The notes beneath the pieces are model-generated. The model had not been told where the DNA came from. It worked only from the letters and a program-made list of their open reading frames with translations, and did not search any database. A DNA stretch of 64,000 nucleotides. Origin: Micromussa lordhowensis (taxonomy: Eukaryota; Cnidaria; Anthozoa; Scleractinia; Lobophylliidae). The stretch is taken from positions 27,392,806 to 27,456,805 of the forward strand of contig OZ026602.1 of the NCBI GenBank assembly GCA_964020085.1, given 5' to 3'. Shown here piece after piece: positions 1 through 11,374 of this stretch (position 1 is its first letter; every line of letters begins with the position of its first letter). The position numbers and the translations under genes were made by a program.

Positions 1-8
1 TCCTGTCC

Positions 9-194
9 CTGACTCGTCCCCAGCTATCTCTTAGTTTCCGAGTGAGAATCTACTGGGGGAAAGTGATAAAGTAGGGGTTGATAAACCCCCTCCCTCCCAC
101 CCCCTCATCACCACCCCCTCATCACCACCCCATGCTCCCACGCTCCCACGCTCACGCCGCGTAAGACACTGAGAGACGGCTGGGGACGAGTCAG
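9..194. repeat. Short inverted-repeat element (MITE-like)
   Basis: The 16 bases at 9-24 are the exact reverse complement of 179-194, and a weaker match extends each arm to roughly 27 bases. The interior holds short direct repeats of CCACCCCCTCATCA and CCCACGCT type. There is no coding potential. The arms and size fit a non-autonomous DNA element, but no target-site duplication can be judged because the left edge is at the window start. Confidence 0.5.
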
Positions 195-1954
195 TTTCTG
201 CCCGATGACCCAAGGAGGGTCACCGAACGATATAACTTCGCACTTTTTGAGTGACTAGTCTGCAGTAATATCAATAATATCAATAAAGTGGGTAGAAGAT
301 ATGCCATCTGTATTGTGCTGTTTTTATCTATCTTGTCTAGAAAATTAGACATATAGGGCTTTGCAACACTTAACACGCTAGAAAGTGGTCATAAAATTAC
401 AATACCCTTGGCAAGAAGTAAATGGATTTTGCCGTAAAAAACGTTAGTGTTGTCTGGGGAGTTTAAATATTATCATCAACTAAATGACATCATATTGAAA
501 AATGCAAACAATTTTAATTGTACGTGCTGTTTTTGATGTTAATATTGCTTTTGCGTGTGTAAAAATCGCTGCTTTTAGCCGCCTAAGTTCTTAAATTAAC
601 AAACTTTTCTTCAATGCGACAAAAAATTTGACGTCTGACGTCACGTGCAAATTTGCCGCAAACGTACGTATGCCAGTAACTGTCCGTTTCTGCTGGCTTT
701 TCAAGCGCATGCGAACATGCCCAGGCGTCGTCTTCTATTTTCTCTCATAGGGAAATTAGGAACTCTGCAATGTTTAGGGACAATGTTTCATATTGATAGA
801 CGGTTTGCTGGAAGCAGTTTGCCGTGATTTTCGATACAAGTTCCCAAGTTCCGAGTGAATTTGGCACAAGTTACGGTGTTCAGTTCTCCTCTTATGAAAT
901 GAAATAATATCGCCGGATTTTCAAAACCAATAAGTGATGGATTAAGACACAACCTGCTGAGCAAGTTTAGAAACGAGATTCCCAGTTTGGCCACTTTAAC
1001 TGTCTCTGTTACTTATTTCTTTCAATCTGTTGATTTTAATATTTTTAATTTTAATTTAGCCTTTATTTACCCTCGGCAGTGTTTATAGCACAAAGGCTAG
1101 TGGAGCCGAGCAAACAACTGAAACAAATAATTCAAATTGCCGTCAAAGAAACGTCCGTTTTCTTTTCATCCGTTGAAAATACAAATGCCCCTGCTTCGCA
1201 TCACTGCTAATAATGCAGTAACATCACATTGGCCAAATCACACGAGTTTAACCCATCGATCATTTTCTTTTAAGCAGCATTTTTTCCGGCCTTTGCTCCA
1301 TTCGGTGACGTCATAAGGATGATCGTTCTATGGCACATCCCCGCCGACTCTGTTAAGTTGAGAAACAATAACGTATTGCATAAGATTCAAATTTAACATT
1401 AGTGTAGACCATCAGTGATGTCTTTCAGGAGATCATTCAAAATTTTCATTTTTTCATAAAATTGTATACGTTGGACATTCGCTGTGAATCCAATCTGAAA
1501 GCTTTTTAGACAAAAGCTAGAAAATATCTTGAATTCATAATTTAATGTGAGAAAGTGAGGGTTTTTTTAACTTTTCTTCTTCCCTTTTGGCGGTCTGTTT
1601 TTTTGATATGGGGTTTAGACTCCTTTGCATATCGTCCTTATGGGTTATTTGTGGTTATTTATTATTCTTTGTGGTAGCCATTAAATCGTAAAAAAAGTGC
1701 AGAATCAGAAGAAATAAGATTTGATCCAATATTTAACGCATTTAAGCCTTCAAGCGCAAAACTGACAATGTTTGCTGAACTAAATTACCCGCCTTCGTGT
1801 TCGCATGTACAACCAAACAAGCTGCCCGTGTCAATCAGCAGATGACAGATTATTGATCTGTGTGAGGCTTTTTCAACATTTCTATTGGTTACTGAGAAAA
1901 TCTTTATTGAACTAGACGAACAGAACAGACAGAACATCAAACTTTCAAAGTTCA
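195..1954. other. Intergenic; no gene seen
   Basis: No convincing coding region is present; the open frames are short and unlike any family I recognise. The stretch 760-1030 is a diverged copy of 22190-22515: both hold a TTGGCACAAGTT-type block and end in a TAGTTTGGCC / CAGTTTGGCC block followed by a TCTGTTGAT motif. It therefore belongs to the duplicated flank of the GPCR cluster. Confidence 0.5.
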
Positions 1955-2300
1955 AATGAAGCCAAACAATTCGTTGATCGGTCGATGGCCGATCGTATTT
2001 GAAAAACTTTGACAATTATCGACGGCTTTACCATGTAGAGTGTGAACCGCCCGTAAAACCTCTTTATTAAACATATGCGCGGTTTAAGAGCGATTGAGTC
2101 TAAACATGTTTGTTTGCTTGCGCGAGTCAGTAGTGCGCTCGCATGATCGCATAGCAATGAAGCCAAACAATTCGTTGATCGGTCGATGGCCGATCGTATT
2201 TGAAAAACTTTGAAAACCATCGACAGCTTTTACCAGACGTTAAGTATGAACCGCCTATAAAACCGCTTTATTAAACATTTGCGTTGTTGTAGTGTCGCTC
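1955..2300. repeat. Imperfect tandem duplication, about 201-bp period
   Basis: The block beginning AATGAAGCCAAACAATTC at 1955 recurs at 2156 with about 60 nearly identical bases, followed by a weaker matching stretch (GTGAACCGCC / TATGAACCGCC and TTTATTAAACAT). The sequence just before the first copy (about 1900-1955) is also found at about 3838-3890 near the leader of GPCR1, so the unit is scattered locally. No function is evident. Confidence 0.65.
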
Positions 2301-3722
2301 GTTATTCACTTATTTTTAAAAACTGAAAACAATCGACGGCTTTTGCCGCTCATGTTCGCGAAATACAAGACAGCGCGGGTGCCATCTTTATGCTTCTGCT
2401 TTTTAAATCCTCTTCAGACAAAACTTAGGCCTAGGGCAAACGTCGAATCCAACTCGAATATAATTCATCGAACCTATTTATTTTGAAATAGGCGCATGAA
2501 TGATGCGACGTTTGCTGCAATTAAATTCGACTCAAATTAATCGATTCGACTCTAGCATAGGTTCGAGTTGCCAACTCGGATAATGCGACAGCGGCTCGGC
2601 GTGCCGGCAAACGTCGCTCCAAACACGCGCGGAACTCAATTCATAAATCATACAAATTACAAAATAATTTATTTAAATGTGATAGACTGGGCAAATGCCA
2701 TAAAAATACATACTCCCCCATCTGCCAAACACTATTTCCCCCCTGACGAGCATGCGCAGTGCGAAGACAATGTCTTTCAAGATTTAGAAAGATTTAGAAA
2801 GGCATTGAAGACATCGCACTTGAGCTCGAGCAGGATGGAAATGTGCTGTTCGTGTTTATGAACACAAAATACGAGTGCTTGAAGTGCAAAATACCAATTT
2901 TGTAACCAGTGTTCTGTTTTCGAAGAAAACGAGGAGGTCGATGGATGGAAAGATGGAAGACATCGAAAAATCAAGGGAACATGAACTGAAACTGTTCAAA
3001 GGAGGAACCATATGCATTAATAGAGGGTGGATCGGGTTTTCGAAGAGCTCTGAAAAGAGCTCCAGATCGCTGGCGTGTTTTTGTTCCTCCATGTTCATTG
3101 CGCGTTACGGGCGAATGACTCGGACCAGTTTTAAAATTCGCGGCAAATAGGAACTAATTTACATTTAAATGGTTGTTTTGAATGGGTATTGTTAGTTTTG
3201 ACAGCCATTGTTATTCAGTCCTGAGCTAGATACAATAGCTTGCTTACCTAGAACGCGCCATTTTCGAACGCGACTTCACCAGGCAGTTTTAAAACTGAGC
3301 GGGATACTGGTTCTCGTTCACTAATTACCAAACTTAAAACGGATTTTGTTTAAGAAGAGATCCATCTTCCATTTGCCGTATGCCGAACTTTGAAAGGCGG
3401 TTTGAATCTTCAATAAACCGGACTTCATACTAAAAATGGTCCGATTTTGCAGTTTTTCAACTGCGAAGGGATACTCCTTATACTTCCTAAATCTCCCTTG
3501 CTTTACGCTCAAATTGTAGTTTAATCATTATTCTTCCAAAAGCCGTATGCCGAATTCTATGTTAGAGCTTCAGGAAATCAGAAAACCTTTTTTTTTCAAC
3601 CCCACTTAGCCAATTTTGGCTTTTTCTTCTCTTATTCTAGCCTATTGAATGCGCGTTCGCATTCAAATTTACCACTTTGCCGGTTATGAATAATTAATGA
3701 TGTCTAGACATTCTGCGCGATG
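2301..3722. other. Intergenic with degenerate repeat-like patches
   Basis: Between about 2430 and 2620 the motif CAAACGTCG and its complement CGACGTTTG recur with AATTAAATTCGAC-type runs. They resemble the subterminal repeats of the element at 25079-25670, so this may be a decayed Harbinger-like MITE. No intact inverted ends were found. The remaining open frames (for example 2568-2861) show no recognisable domain. Confidence 0.35.
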
Positions 3723-3828
3723 CGTATTCTGTACATTGGTTGATGCAACTGAATGTCCTCTCTGTGAGGCAGGCGAAGAACAGAAGTAAAATTGCCAGCG
3801 CAAGATTTACAAGCTGCGTAGCAAGGTA
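3723..3828 (+). repeat. First copy of duplicated GPCR1 leader block
   Basis: This 106-bp segment is repeated almost exactly at 3893-3998, exactly 170 bp downstream. Both copies end in AGCAAGGTA. The downstream copy continues as GGTAAG, a good splice donor, while this one continues as GGTATG, a weaker one. The block resembles the leader exons found upstream of the other two receptors (TGATGCAA, then an AATGTC / GAACA pattern). Confidence 0.6.
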
Positions 3829-3892
3829 TGCGTAGAAAATCTATATTGAACTAGACGAACAGAACATCAAACTTTCAAAGTTCAAGTGAAGA

Positions 3893-3995
3893 CGTATTCT
3901 GTACATTGGTTGATGCAACTGAATGTCCTCTCTGTGAGGCAGGCGAAGAACAGAAGTAAAATTGCCAGCGCAAAATTTACAAGCTGCGTAGCAAG
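3893..3995 (+). other. Putative non-coding first exon of GPCR1
   Basis: The segment ends in AAG|GTAAGAG with the donor GT at 3996-3997. It aligns loosely with exon-like blocks at 15083-15194 and 18780-18912, which sit at similar distances upstream of the two paralogous receptors and also end in GTAAGT or GTGAGT donors. The matching acceptor would be TTTAG at 5180-5184. The left exon boundary is not defined and transcription is inferred, not seen. Confidence 0.4.
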
Positions 3996-3999
3996 GTAA

Positions 4000-5184
4000 G
4001 AGAAATGCCTCGCGAAGCAGGAAACTTTAGTATCTTTGTATGAGAAAGGACACGGATCAGAAGGCTTGCTAAGACCAGTTCTGCAAACGTTTTTCGTTTT
4101 TTGGATAATAAGTTGGCCGGGATGCTGTAAATTATAGTCGTAAAAGTTAAATGCTGCCAAATATAGCAACGAAAATGACGAGGGAATACTCGACGAATTG
4201 TGATACTTAATAGAACGTTGGCATAACTGTTTCAAGGCAATGAGTCTGGTCCTTTGTAGTAATTCAAGTAATGCTTCTGAGTCACCGTAATTCAAAAACA
4301 CCTGTCAAAAGTTCAAGCTAACTTACCTTTTGTTCTGGTATATTTGAGCCATTCAAGATCATATATGTCTTAAGTCTATTCGGGGGATCAAGAATATCGA
4401 GAATTGACAATTTCTCCTGCAGATGGCCTATTGTCAAGTTTTGCTCCTCCACTGGATAAGTTACATGTCGAGGGAAGCAATTATTCGCTGAATTGTCAAG
4501 TGTTTTTCTTGTCAGTTAACGAAATAGAAGCTTAAAAACATTAAATTTAACAGAATCATACCACACAAAGGGGTTTGTTGGTCGAAAAAGTTTTCCTGTG
4601 CAATAGAAAACAACAATAATAAGCTTCCTACATAAAGCCTTCTCACTGACAGGTTATATTATACACCCCGGATGAACGACCGTCAAAACAGTTCCGCATT
4701 AAAGCAAAAGCGTCCGTTTTGTATGACGACAAACGTAACGAGAAATGAGAGCACTGGGGTTGCCTTCTTTTAATTGAAACGACATGCACCCTCAACCCAT
4801 TTTGTTTTCATAAATTGGTAAAAGGTGTTGTTCCCGATGTGGAATAAGGTATTCTTCATCCGCACCATTTGAATATAAAGTGATGTTCATCAAAACAGCT
4901 GCACAAACTGTCGTCCTCTGTTCATGAATGCGCGTGCATAAACAGATTGCCAAACAACACTGCTTTTTATTGACCGTGTTTATCCTTGCACCAGGTTTCT
5001 TTTTTGATCAGAAGAAAATATGTTTATGTTATGGGAATCCATGTCCACAACAACCATTCATTCTCAAACCTTTAGGCGAACACAAACTAATCCAAAACTG
5101 AATTTATAGAACAAATTATACAAACGTCATGTTTGAGCCTTCGAAACCACTAATAGCTATTATTGTTATTCTCAGTCACTTTAG
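4000..5184 (+). other. Probable intron or 5' flank of GPCR1
   Basis: No coding region is seen. Several blocks between 4340 and 5080 are diverged copies of blocks at 22730-25740, including TCAAAACAGCTGCA and AACCATTCATT-type anchors. This shows that the upstream flank of the receptor was duplicated downstream of GPCR3. A pyrimidine-rich stretch and a TTTAG acceptor lie at its right edge. Confidence 0.45.
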
Positions 5185-5245
5185 CTGGACAGAAACAAAT
5201 ACGAGAACGCCATTGCAGAAAGAAAGTTGAATTTCGTTCGAAGAA

Positions 5246-6097
5246 ATGACTTTTCCAGGTTCTCCTGACTGGTCTCCAGTCTTCTTCGTTGAATTTCTTG
5301 TGATATCGATTATTAATGTCATCACTATCATCGCCTTTGCAAGAATTCACCATCTACGCAAGCGCAGTACGTATCTCATAATAAACCTGACTGTGGCAGA
5401 TCTACTGGTGGGTGCCGTGACGGGACCACTGTTCGTGTACCACAAAGATGAAGAAAGCAACGGTTTCACATTAACACGACTTATTGTTTGGACTATTGAA
5501 GTCAGTTTTCCAATAGCTTCCCAGGTCAATCTTTCCTTGATTTCCTTAGAGCGGCTACATGCAACACTTTTTCCCTTCAGGCATTGCTTAATCACGAAAT
5601 GGCTTTACTTTAAAATCATCGTCGTTAGCTGGCCTATAATTTTCTCTATCGCCTTTGTCATGACTTTTTTATCGCAAGACAAATTTCCGTACGCATGGGC
5701 ATCATTTAATGTTCTTACCCTAATTGTCATCACAGTCTCTTATATCATTATCATTATAAATGTTCAAAGCAGTCCTCATTCACAACATCATGGTTCAATT
5801 CACACAGAAAGGAAACTATCAGTAACATTATTCATAGTCACTGGAGTTTCTGTTCTCACCATTTTGCCCTGGGCTGTTTTTAGTTCCATGCCAATCGATC
5901 TAAAGAGAGAATTGTTCTATGTGTCGAGGGTTAAAATCCTTGATTCGGTAGTTGTCATCTATTTCGCGAGTTCCATTGTGAATCCTCTTGTGTATGCCAT
6001 ACGAATGCAAGAGTTTAGAAAAGCCATAAGAAACCTTCTTTGCAAAAGAACGGAGCCCACCAGAGTGAATCCTTTACAACCTCATACCATGCCGTAA
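5246..6097 (+). CDS. Class A (rhodopsin-like) GPCR, intact, copy 1
   Basis: This 283-residue protein is a short seven-helix receptor of the plasma membrane, expected to couple an extracellular ligand to G proteins; the ligand cannot be told. Predicted helices lie near residues 11-34, 44-65, 76-103, 121-142, 153-172, 190-212 and 231-252. Helix 2 has the NLTVADLL signature, helix 6 has ILPW where CWxP is usual, and helix 7 has NPLVY at 246-250 followed by an amphipathic helix 8. The DRY motif after helix 3 is ERL (102-104). The cysteine pair that usually links helix 3 to loop 2 is absent, and the N-terminus is only about ten residues. The ATG is the first in frame and follows a probable splice acceptor at 5183-5184, so the coding region is a single exon. 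It is closely related to 20082-20990 and to the dead copy at 16352-17162. Confidence 0.9.
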   Translation: MTFPGSPDWSPVFFVEFLVISIINVITIIAFARIHHLRKRSTYLIINLTVADLLVGAVTGPLFVYHKDEESNGFTLTRLIVWTIEVSFPIASQVNLSLISLERLHATLFPFRHCLITKWLYFKIIVVSWPIIFSIAFVMTFLSQDKFPYAWASFNVLTLIVITVSYIIIIINVQSSPHSQHHGSIHTERKLSVTLFIVTGVSVLTILPWAVFSSMPIDLKRELFYVSRVKILDSVVVIYFASSIVNPLVYAIRMQEFRKAIRNLLCKRTEPTRVNPLQPHTMP

Positions 6098-7089
6098 ACT
6101 CTGAACAACAGACACGAAGAGTGGAAATTTTTCCAAGACACAATTACAAAGAAAAGATTACAGGTGAAGACGCAGGAGTAAAATTTGAGCCATGAAAATA
6201 CCGAAATAACTTCCACAATACCTAAACGATAGAACACGGGACGATTTTAAAGGAAGGGGTTTAACGAGCTTGTTTGACAACTGACCCTGTGTCTTTTTCC
6301 TGTGTGTATGTGTGTGTGAGAGAGAGCTTATAAATTATACTGTGTCAGTTTAAGTAGCCCGCCTAGAATAGCTGTGCTAACTGCGGGCTACAAAGGCCTT
6401 TTACAAAACTGTTTAAATAAAGTTCATGTTGTTGTTGTTGTTGTTGTTGTTATAGGAACTTTTGTTTGTTATTACTGTTGTAGCTCTACAGGAATAGGGA
6501 GGGTCAAAGGTCCAATTACACGTAGCATGGTGCTGTTTGTATTTAAAATAAGCTCGGTTAGAAAGGAGCATGCTTAATTTAACAAGACCTTTAAAGAAAA
6601 AACAGATAGAGCGCTCTCTAAGTAAAGAGTCGGAATATTTCGGAATTACGAGCGAGTATGCTATGTTTAGTATTATCAAATAATACTAAAAAAGATACAA
6701 AAAGACAAAACAGAAAGATAAAAATTCAGAAAAAATACTTAAAAATACACATAAACATAAAAAAATACAAATACAAAATTTGTATGTAGGTTTCTTTGGA
6801 ACGAAAAACTGAAGTAATACTAAGAAACCGTTATTTAGTCTTTCGTTGATGAGAGGGGGTCGTTGTGATTTACTATGAAGACAATGATGGTTGCTGATTA
6901 ATACGCTAAGCAGATTAAGCACAATAGAGCTGCGAAAAATGCACAGCAGGGCCATTTTTTTGATGATTCCAACAGCCTTTGTCCTGTCAAAGGCGAACAA
7001 AATCCTAGCATTAAATATCAAGTTCTACTTCACCAATCAATACCTCAGCTATAGGGCTCTGCCACTGAAATAAAATTTCTACTACTACT
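6098..7089. other. GPCR1 3' flank with simple repeats
   Basis: No gene is recognised. A TG-rich then AG-rich run lies at about 6301-6326. An AATAAA occurs at about 6415 just before a (GTT)8 microsatellite at 6428-6451; that arrangement resembles the 3' tail of a retroposon but could also serve as a poly(A) signal. A second AATAAA followed by a CTA-repeat occurs at about 7068-7090, again like a retroposon tail. Confidence 0.4.
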
Positions 7090-7421
7090 ACAAGCGAAAA
7101 CAACTTCGAAGAAGACGCTGAAGAAGAACCAAGATGTGGCTCCCGCCGAAACAGCCACCAACGATGGAAACGATCACAAGCGAGCTACAAACTCTGCTAC
7201 AGATACGCTGGATGAGGGAAACTCGTCTCAGAAGTATGCCTCAAAAGAGTTCGGCCGAAATAACGGAGCCTAAATGGCAAAATTGTTGGGAACAATGCAA
7301 ACATTCGCCCAACAACAATCAAGCGGGCAATCACAATTGAATACCACGCTCCAAGTCTATGGGAGAACGTCTAACCTTCCCTAAGGAAGCAGTATCACTG
7401 GGTGACTCAAACGACGGATAA
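7090..7421 (+). pseudogene. DIRS gag-like region, N-terminal part
   Basis: The frame is Lys-rich at first, then includes a Gln-rich segment (MAKLLGTMQTFAQQQ) typical of the coiled-coil part of cnidarian DIRS gag-like proteins. It is interrupted by in-frame stops (for example just before MAKLL). It ends at the LINE insertion, and the reading continues at 9215. Confidence 0.5.
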
Positions 7422-7425
7422 TAAA

Positions 7426-7483
<58 letters not shown>

Positions 7484-9214
7484 CTACTTATATAGCGTTT
7501 ATCCAGTCCTGTTCTAAGCGCTTTACAAAAATAGAAAAAGAAAATCGTAGATATTAAAATAATGTTAAAAGTAGGTCTTAAGTTTACGTTAACAAAGATT
7601 TAAATATTCATAAAAACGGATGTCTAAAATCAAGGCATTTGTCATGGATAAGAAAAGAATTCATACATATTAAAATAAATTTTAAAAAGACGAGTCTTAA
7701 GTTTACGTTTAAAAAGATTTAAATTGTCACAAGAACGAATGTCATCAGGTAGTTTGTTCCACAGTTCAGGGGCCGACACAGCAAAAGCTCTAAAGCCATG
7801 AGACTTGAGATGAAAGTTGACATGCAGGAGTCAGGCGTAATGTTGAGGATGACCGGAGCGTTCTTGAAGTTGAATAGCAGTATATCAGGTCTTGAATGTA
7901 GATAGGAGACTGCTGGTGAAGAGCTTTATGGGTGAGCAGAATTATTTTGATTTTAATTCGCTCAGAAATTGGAAGCCAGTGCAGTTCGAACATAATACGG
8001 GTGATGTGGTCAAATTTGCGAGAGCTTGTAATAAGTCGACCCGCTGCATTCTGCACTGATTGGAGCTTTTTAATAACGTATTTGGGGACGCCGTATAAAA
8101 GAGAGTTACAGTGATCCAACTTGGAGGTTACAAAGGCGTGGACTAGAGTCTCAATGGTTTTAGTAGATAGTAATTTCCTTATACGGGAAATGTTCCGAAG
8201 ATGATAGAGGGCAGATTTACAGACGGATTTGACATGAGGGAGCATTGACATAGTACTATCGAAAACGGCACCTATAGTTCTGGAAGATGAAGACGACTGA
8301 ATTATATCAGAACCAAAATGAAGTGGAGGTAAAGACTGTTGAGGGTTATGCTTTGAATAAAGGTAAAGAAGTTCAGTTTTGTCTTTGTTTAGCTTCAGCT
8401 TATTTAAGGACATCCACTTATCAAGATCGGATAAGCAATTCTCGATTTTAACAATGCTACTGGTTAATTCCAGATCATCGTTAACGGAAAAAAGAAATGT
8501 ACAACTGAGTGTCATCAGCGTATAAATGAAATTGCATGTCATGGAAACGTAAAATGTCGGCAAGTGGAGCAGTGTAGAGTAGGTAGAGGATCGGTCCAAG
8601 GACGGAGCCTTGAGGTACTCCACACTTGAGCTCACGAGACTGTGACTTCTTCCCATCGATTAAGACGACTTGCGTGCGGTTAGTAAGGTAGGAGCGGAAC
8701 CAGTCAAGGGCAGTGCCACATATTGCGAATTTCGAATTCAATCTTTTCAGCAGTATTTCATGGTCAACAGTGTCAAATGCAGCGGAGAGATCTAGTAGCA
8801 GGAGCATGACACAGTGGCGATTATCGATAGCAAGCAAAATGTCACTTTGAACACGGACAAGGGCGGTTTCACAGCTGTGGAATGATTTGTAGGCAGATTG
8901 TAGCGGCTCTGTAAGTTGGTAAGAGTCAAGATAAGCTTGAGGTTTCGGTTTCTTGAGAAGAGGGGTTAAGACAGCGTTTTTAAGGGCTGAAGGTAGAAAA
9001 CCAGATACCAGCGACACGTTTACACTGAATAGATGGTAAAAGCAGGTCGAAATGTTTTGTTTAAGTAACGTAGCAGGTAAAGGATCAAGACAGCTAGTTT
9101 TCTGCACAACAGAGCGAGCAATCTTCGATAATTCAAGATTTGAAGTAGGTGAGAAGTTGCTAAGCTCACAATTAGTGGTGGAAATATCCAGTGAGGAAAA
9201 GAAATCGGGAATTT
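7422..9214 (-). mobile_element. L2/CR1-like LINE, 5'-truncated, inserted in DIRS gag
   Basis: On the minus strand the element reads from a truncated point within ORF2 to a 3' end with AAAGCGCTTAGAAC and CTATATAAGTAG motifs and a (TTA)n tail (plus-strand TAA repeat at about 7424-7481), as in L2/CR1 elements. GGATAA occurs at 7416-7421 and again at 9215-9220 and is the likely target-site duplication. The host DIRS gag sequence resumes immediately on the right. Confidence 0.75.
7790..9214 (-). pseudogene. LINE ORF2 remnant: reverse transcriptase and C-terminal region
   Basis: The frame running left from 9214 to 8481 has reverse transcriptase motifs [26 protein letters not shown] and the catalytic YADDTQLY. 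It then shifts near 8490, at a run of A, into the frame of 7790-8656, which holds the thumb and C-terminal region (KLKLNKDKTELL, LDHCNSLLYG, LHWLPI). About 30 residues are missing between LLKKPKP and LTEPLQSAY, where the family normally has the NYRPIS-type motif. The endonuclease domain is absent through 5' truncation. The protein cannot be functional. Confidence 0.85.
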
Positions 9215-9776
9215 GGATAACGCAGACGAAATGTCTGAGTCGAAAATATCCCTAGAAGCTGATGATTTATCAGAAAACATCGCTCAAGTGCTGGCAGAAA
9301 GTCCTCGACACGAGAGTAAAAGCCAGAGAGACGAAGCAATGGCGAAGGGAAAACCGACCAGAACTGCTGAGCAAGAAGACGCCCTCCTGGCTGAAATCGC
9401 TGGAGGATTTACTTAGGATGCAAATGGGACTCCTGACATAAACTAAAAATACATGCTATTGTAAATGACTCAGTCTCTAAGAAAATTACAGGAGAAAAGT
9501 TCAAACAGCTGAGTGGAAATTATCCAAGGCCAAAAAATTGTAACTCTCAGGTACCGAAGATCTACCCTGAAATCTGAGCAAAACTACCTGCTTCCTCTAA
9601 ATCACGTGATATTAGAATGCAGAAAGCCCAGAAATACTTGGAAAATGCAGTCATGTCACTAGCTTGTTTGGCTGATATTGTTTTGTCAGCAAAGCTGAAA
9701 AATTGCGAAAGCTGCTAGGTGCAATTACTTTCGTGGGTTTAACAAGATCTGTACCTCAAAAGGAGGGAGCTTCTAA
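9215..9776 (+). pseudogene. DIRS gag-like region, middle part
   Basis: The open frame 9213-9416 has an acidic region ending in EQEDALLAEIAGGFT, followed after a frameshift by NYPRPKNC and later KSRDIRMQKAQK, which I recognise as conserved blocks of cnidarian DIRS gag-like proteins. A TGA replaces the usual Trp codon after YPEI. It continues to KRRELL at the MITE insertion and resumes at 10202. Confidence 0.6.
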
Positions 9777-10201
9777 AGCCCTGGTCAAACGGAGTCGCAA
9801 GTAGTCGCAAGTAGCGGCAAGGTGAACTTGCGTAGAGACTTGCGTTGGGGGGCCAAACGAACTCGCATGTTTCCTCGCAAGTTACCGCAAGTCGCAAAAA
9901 AAAAAACATTTCAAGGCTAATAAGGGTTCAGTCCCGCGCGGCGAAAATGTAACCACGCGTATTAAAGCAAACAAAATGGCGGATAACAGGTTAATTGACG
10001 TCTCTCATCTTGCGTTGACTTGGGTTGGGTGGCCAAACGGTGAAAAACTTGCGTTGACTTGCGTGCAAATTTGATCTCGACCAAAGTGAGCGCAAGTCAT
10101 CGCAAGTCAACGCAAGTGCACGCAAGTCCTGGCCAAACGGGATCGCAAGTAGACGCAAGTTTTCAACTTGCGTCTACTTGCGACTCCGTTTGGCCAGGGC
10201 T
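9777..10201. mobile_element. Harbinger-type MITE rich in GCAAGT repeats
   Basis: The ends are inverted repeats of about 36 bases starting AGCCCTGG(T/C)CAAACGGAGT. The element is flanked on both sides by TAA (9774-9776 and 10202-10204), which fits the three-base TWA target of PIF/Harbinger elements. Inside are about twenty copies of GCAAGT or ACTTGC in both orientations, a striking subterminal-repeat pattern. Removing the insert and one TAA restores the DIRS frame KRRELL-RPDMSP. Confidence 0.75.
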
Positions 10202-10204
10202 TAA

Positions 10205-10540
10205 GACCTGACATGAGCCCAGAATATTAACAATTTTGCTCATCCCAGGCACCTGTAGCTTTACTGCTCTTTGGGCGGGCATGATCTTCACAAATATACC
10301 CATAGTAGTAAACTGGGTTTCCAGAGTCTTAAAGGTAAGAGTACATAAGGGCATAAATGAAGGAATTCTTTAGGAGTTTCCACAAACAAATGTTTCACAG
10401 ACAAAATGTCAGTCACAAGGGCAAGTACCTCAAAGCAAAGGAGACGAATCACTAAGGGATGTATCCACAAATGTGAGTACCCTTAATTGGGACCATTCTA
10501 ATTTGCCTTGTCTAGTAGAGGACTTTGAAAGAAAAGAACA
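10205..10540 (+). pseudogene. DIRS gag end and spacer to reverse transcriptase
   Basis: The first part continues the gag-like frame (RPDMSPEY, then a stop) and a further readable block PVALLLFG. The rest up to about 10540 has no recognisable coding sequence in any frame. Confidence 0.4.
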
Positions 10541-11374
10541 TTGTTATTGAATCTACACACTCCGAAGGGGAGTACATATCAACAATTCTTGCGCCCCATC
10601 GTTCCCAGAGTCTTCGTTCCCCTTGACCAGCGGTCGGGAAAACGAGAGCTCTGGTTGCAACCATTTCAGGCATGCGCCATAGATGCAGACCGCGCAGTGA
10701 AACTGGATGGGCAGAATTCGGTTATTTCCTTTGTTATTCAAAATGGTTGCTCCTGGAACTCTCGTTTTCCGACCACTGGTCAAGGGGAACGAAAACTCTG
10801 GGAACCAGATTGCTTGCGCCCCGAAAAAGATGGTGGGCAGAGACTAATATTAAACCTTAAAAACCTGAATGAAAAGGTTAGAAGACAGCATTATAAAATG
10901 GAGACTTTCACATCGGTTTTAACTTTGGTAACCAAAGATTGTTACATGGCTGCCAATAGACTGAAAAGATGCTTACTACTCTGTTCCTGTTTTGGAAGAA
11001 TATCAAAACTATCTGAAATTTCGTTGGAAATATACTTGCCTTCTGGCTTATGGAGTGCACCTCGCATATTTACAAAGTTAACCAAGCCCATCTATTCATC
11101 TCTTAGGAAAAAAGGCCACCTTAACTCAACATACATTGATGACTCCTTCCTCACGGGAGCAAATGTAGCCGGATGCAGAGCTAATGCTATGGATACTGTC
11201 TCTACTGGCTTGAACGCCAGGTTAATTATACGCCCCACAAAATCTATTTTCCACCCAACATTGTTTCTGTCATTTTTTAGCTTCATTATAGATTCTGTAG
11301 ACATGCGAATTGCATTAACAGAAGAAAAAGTCTCAAAACTCAGAATTACTGAGCCGTTCAGTTCCTGCTGTTGA
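10541..11374 (+). pseudogene. DIRS-type reverse transcriptase remnant
   Basis: This 277-codon open frame contains GGQRLILNLKNLN (palm entry), APRIFTKLTKPIYS and the catalytic YIDDS at about residues 198-202, then PTKSIFHPT and an IDSVDM block. The order is typical of DIRS/Ngaro reverse transcriptases. The N-terminal third is scrambled: there are two copies of a GACCAGCGGTCGGG / CCGACCACTGGTC-like inverted stretch at about 10625 and 10775. The segment after MAANRLKRC is out of register with the usual DLKDAY catalytic block, so an aspartate is missing. It is not expected to be active. Confidence 0.75.

Noticed and set aside
2568..2861. 97-codon plus-strand open frame
   Set aside because: It overlaps repeat-like sequence with CAAACGTCG motifs and has no conserved domain or coding signature.
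3882..4301. A 139-codon minus-strand open frame
   Set aside because: It overlaps the duplicated leader block on the other strand, has no recognisable motif and only part of it is repeated in the first block.
5347..5595. Minus-strand open frames opposite the GPCR genes (also at 16456-16701 and 20003-20287)
   Set aside because: They are complementary-strand shadows of receptor helices 2-4 and appear together only because the genes are paralogous.
10541..11374. Retroviral or LTR-retrotransposon polymerase
   Set aside because: The YIDDS motif, the flanking blocks and the downstream tyrosine recombinase point to a DIRS element; no integrase or protease is seen.
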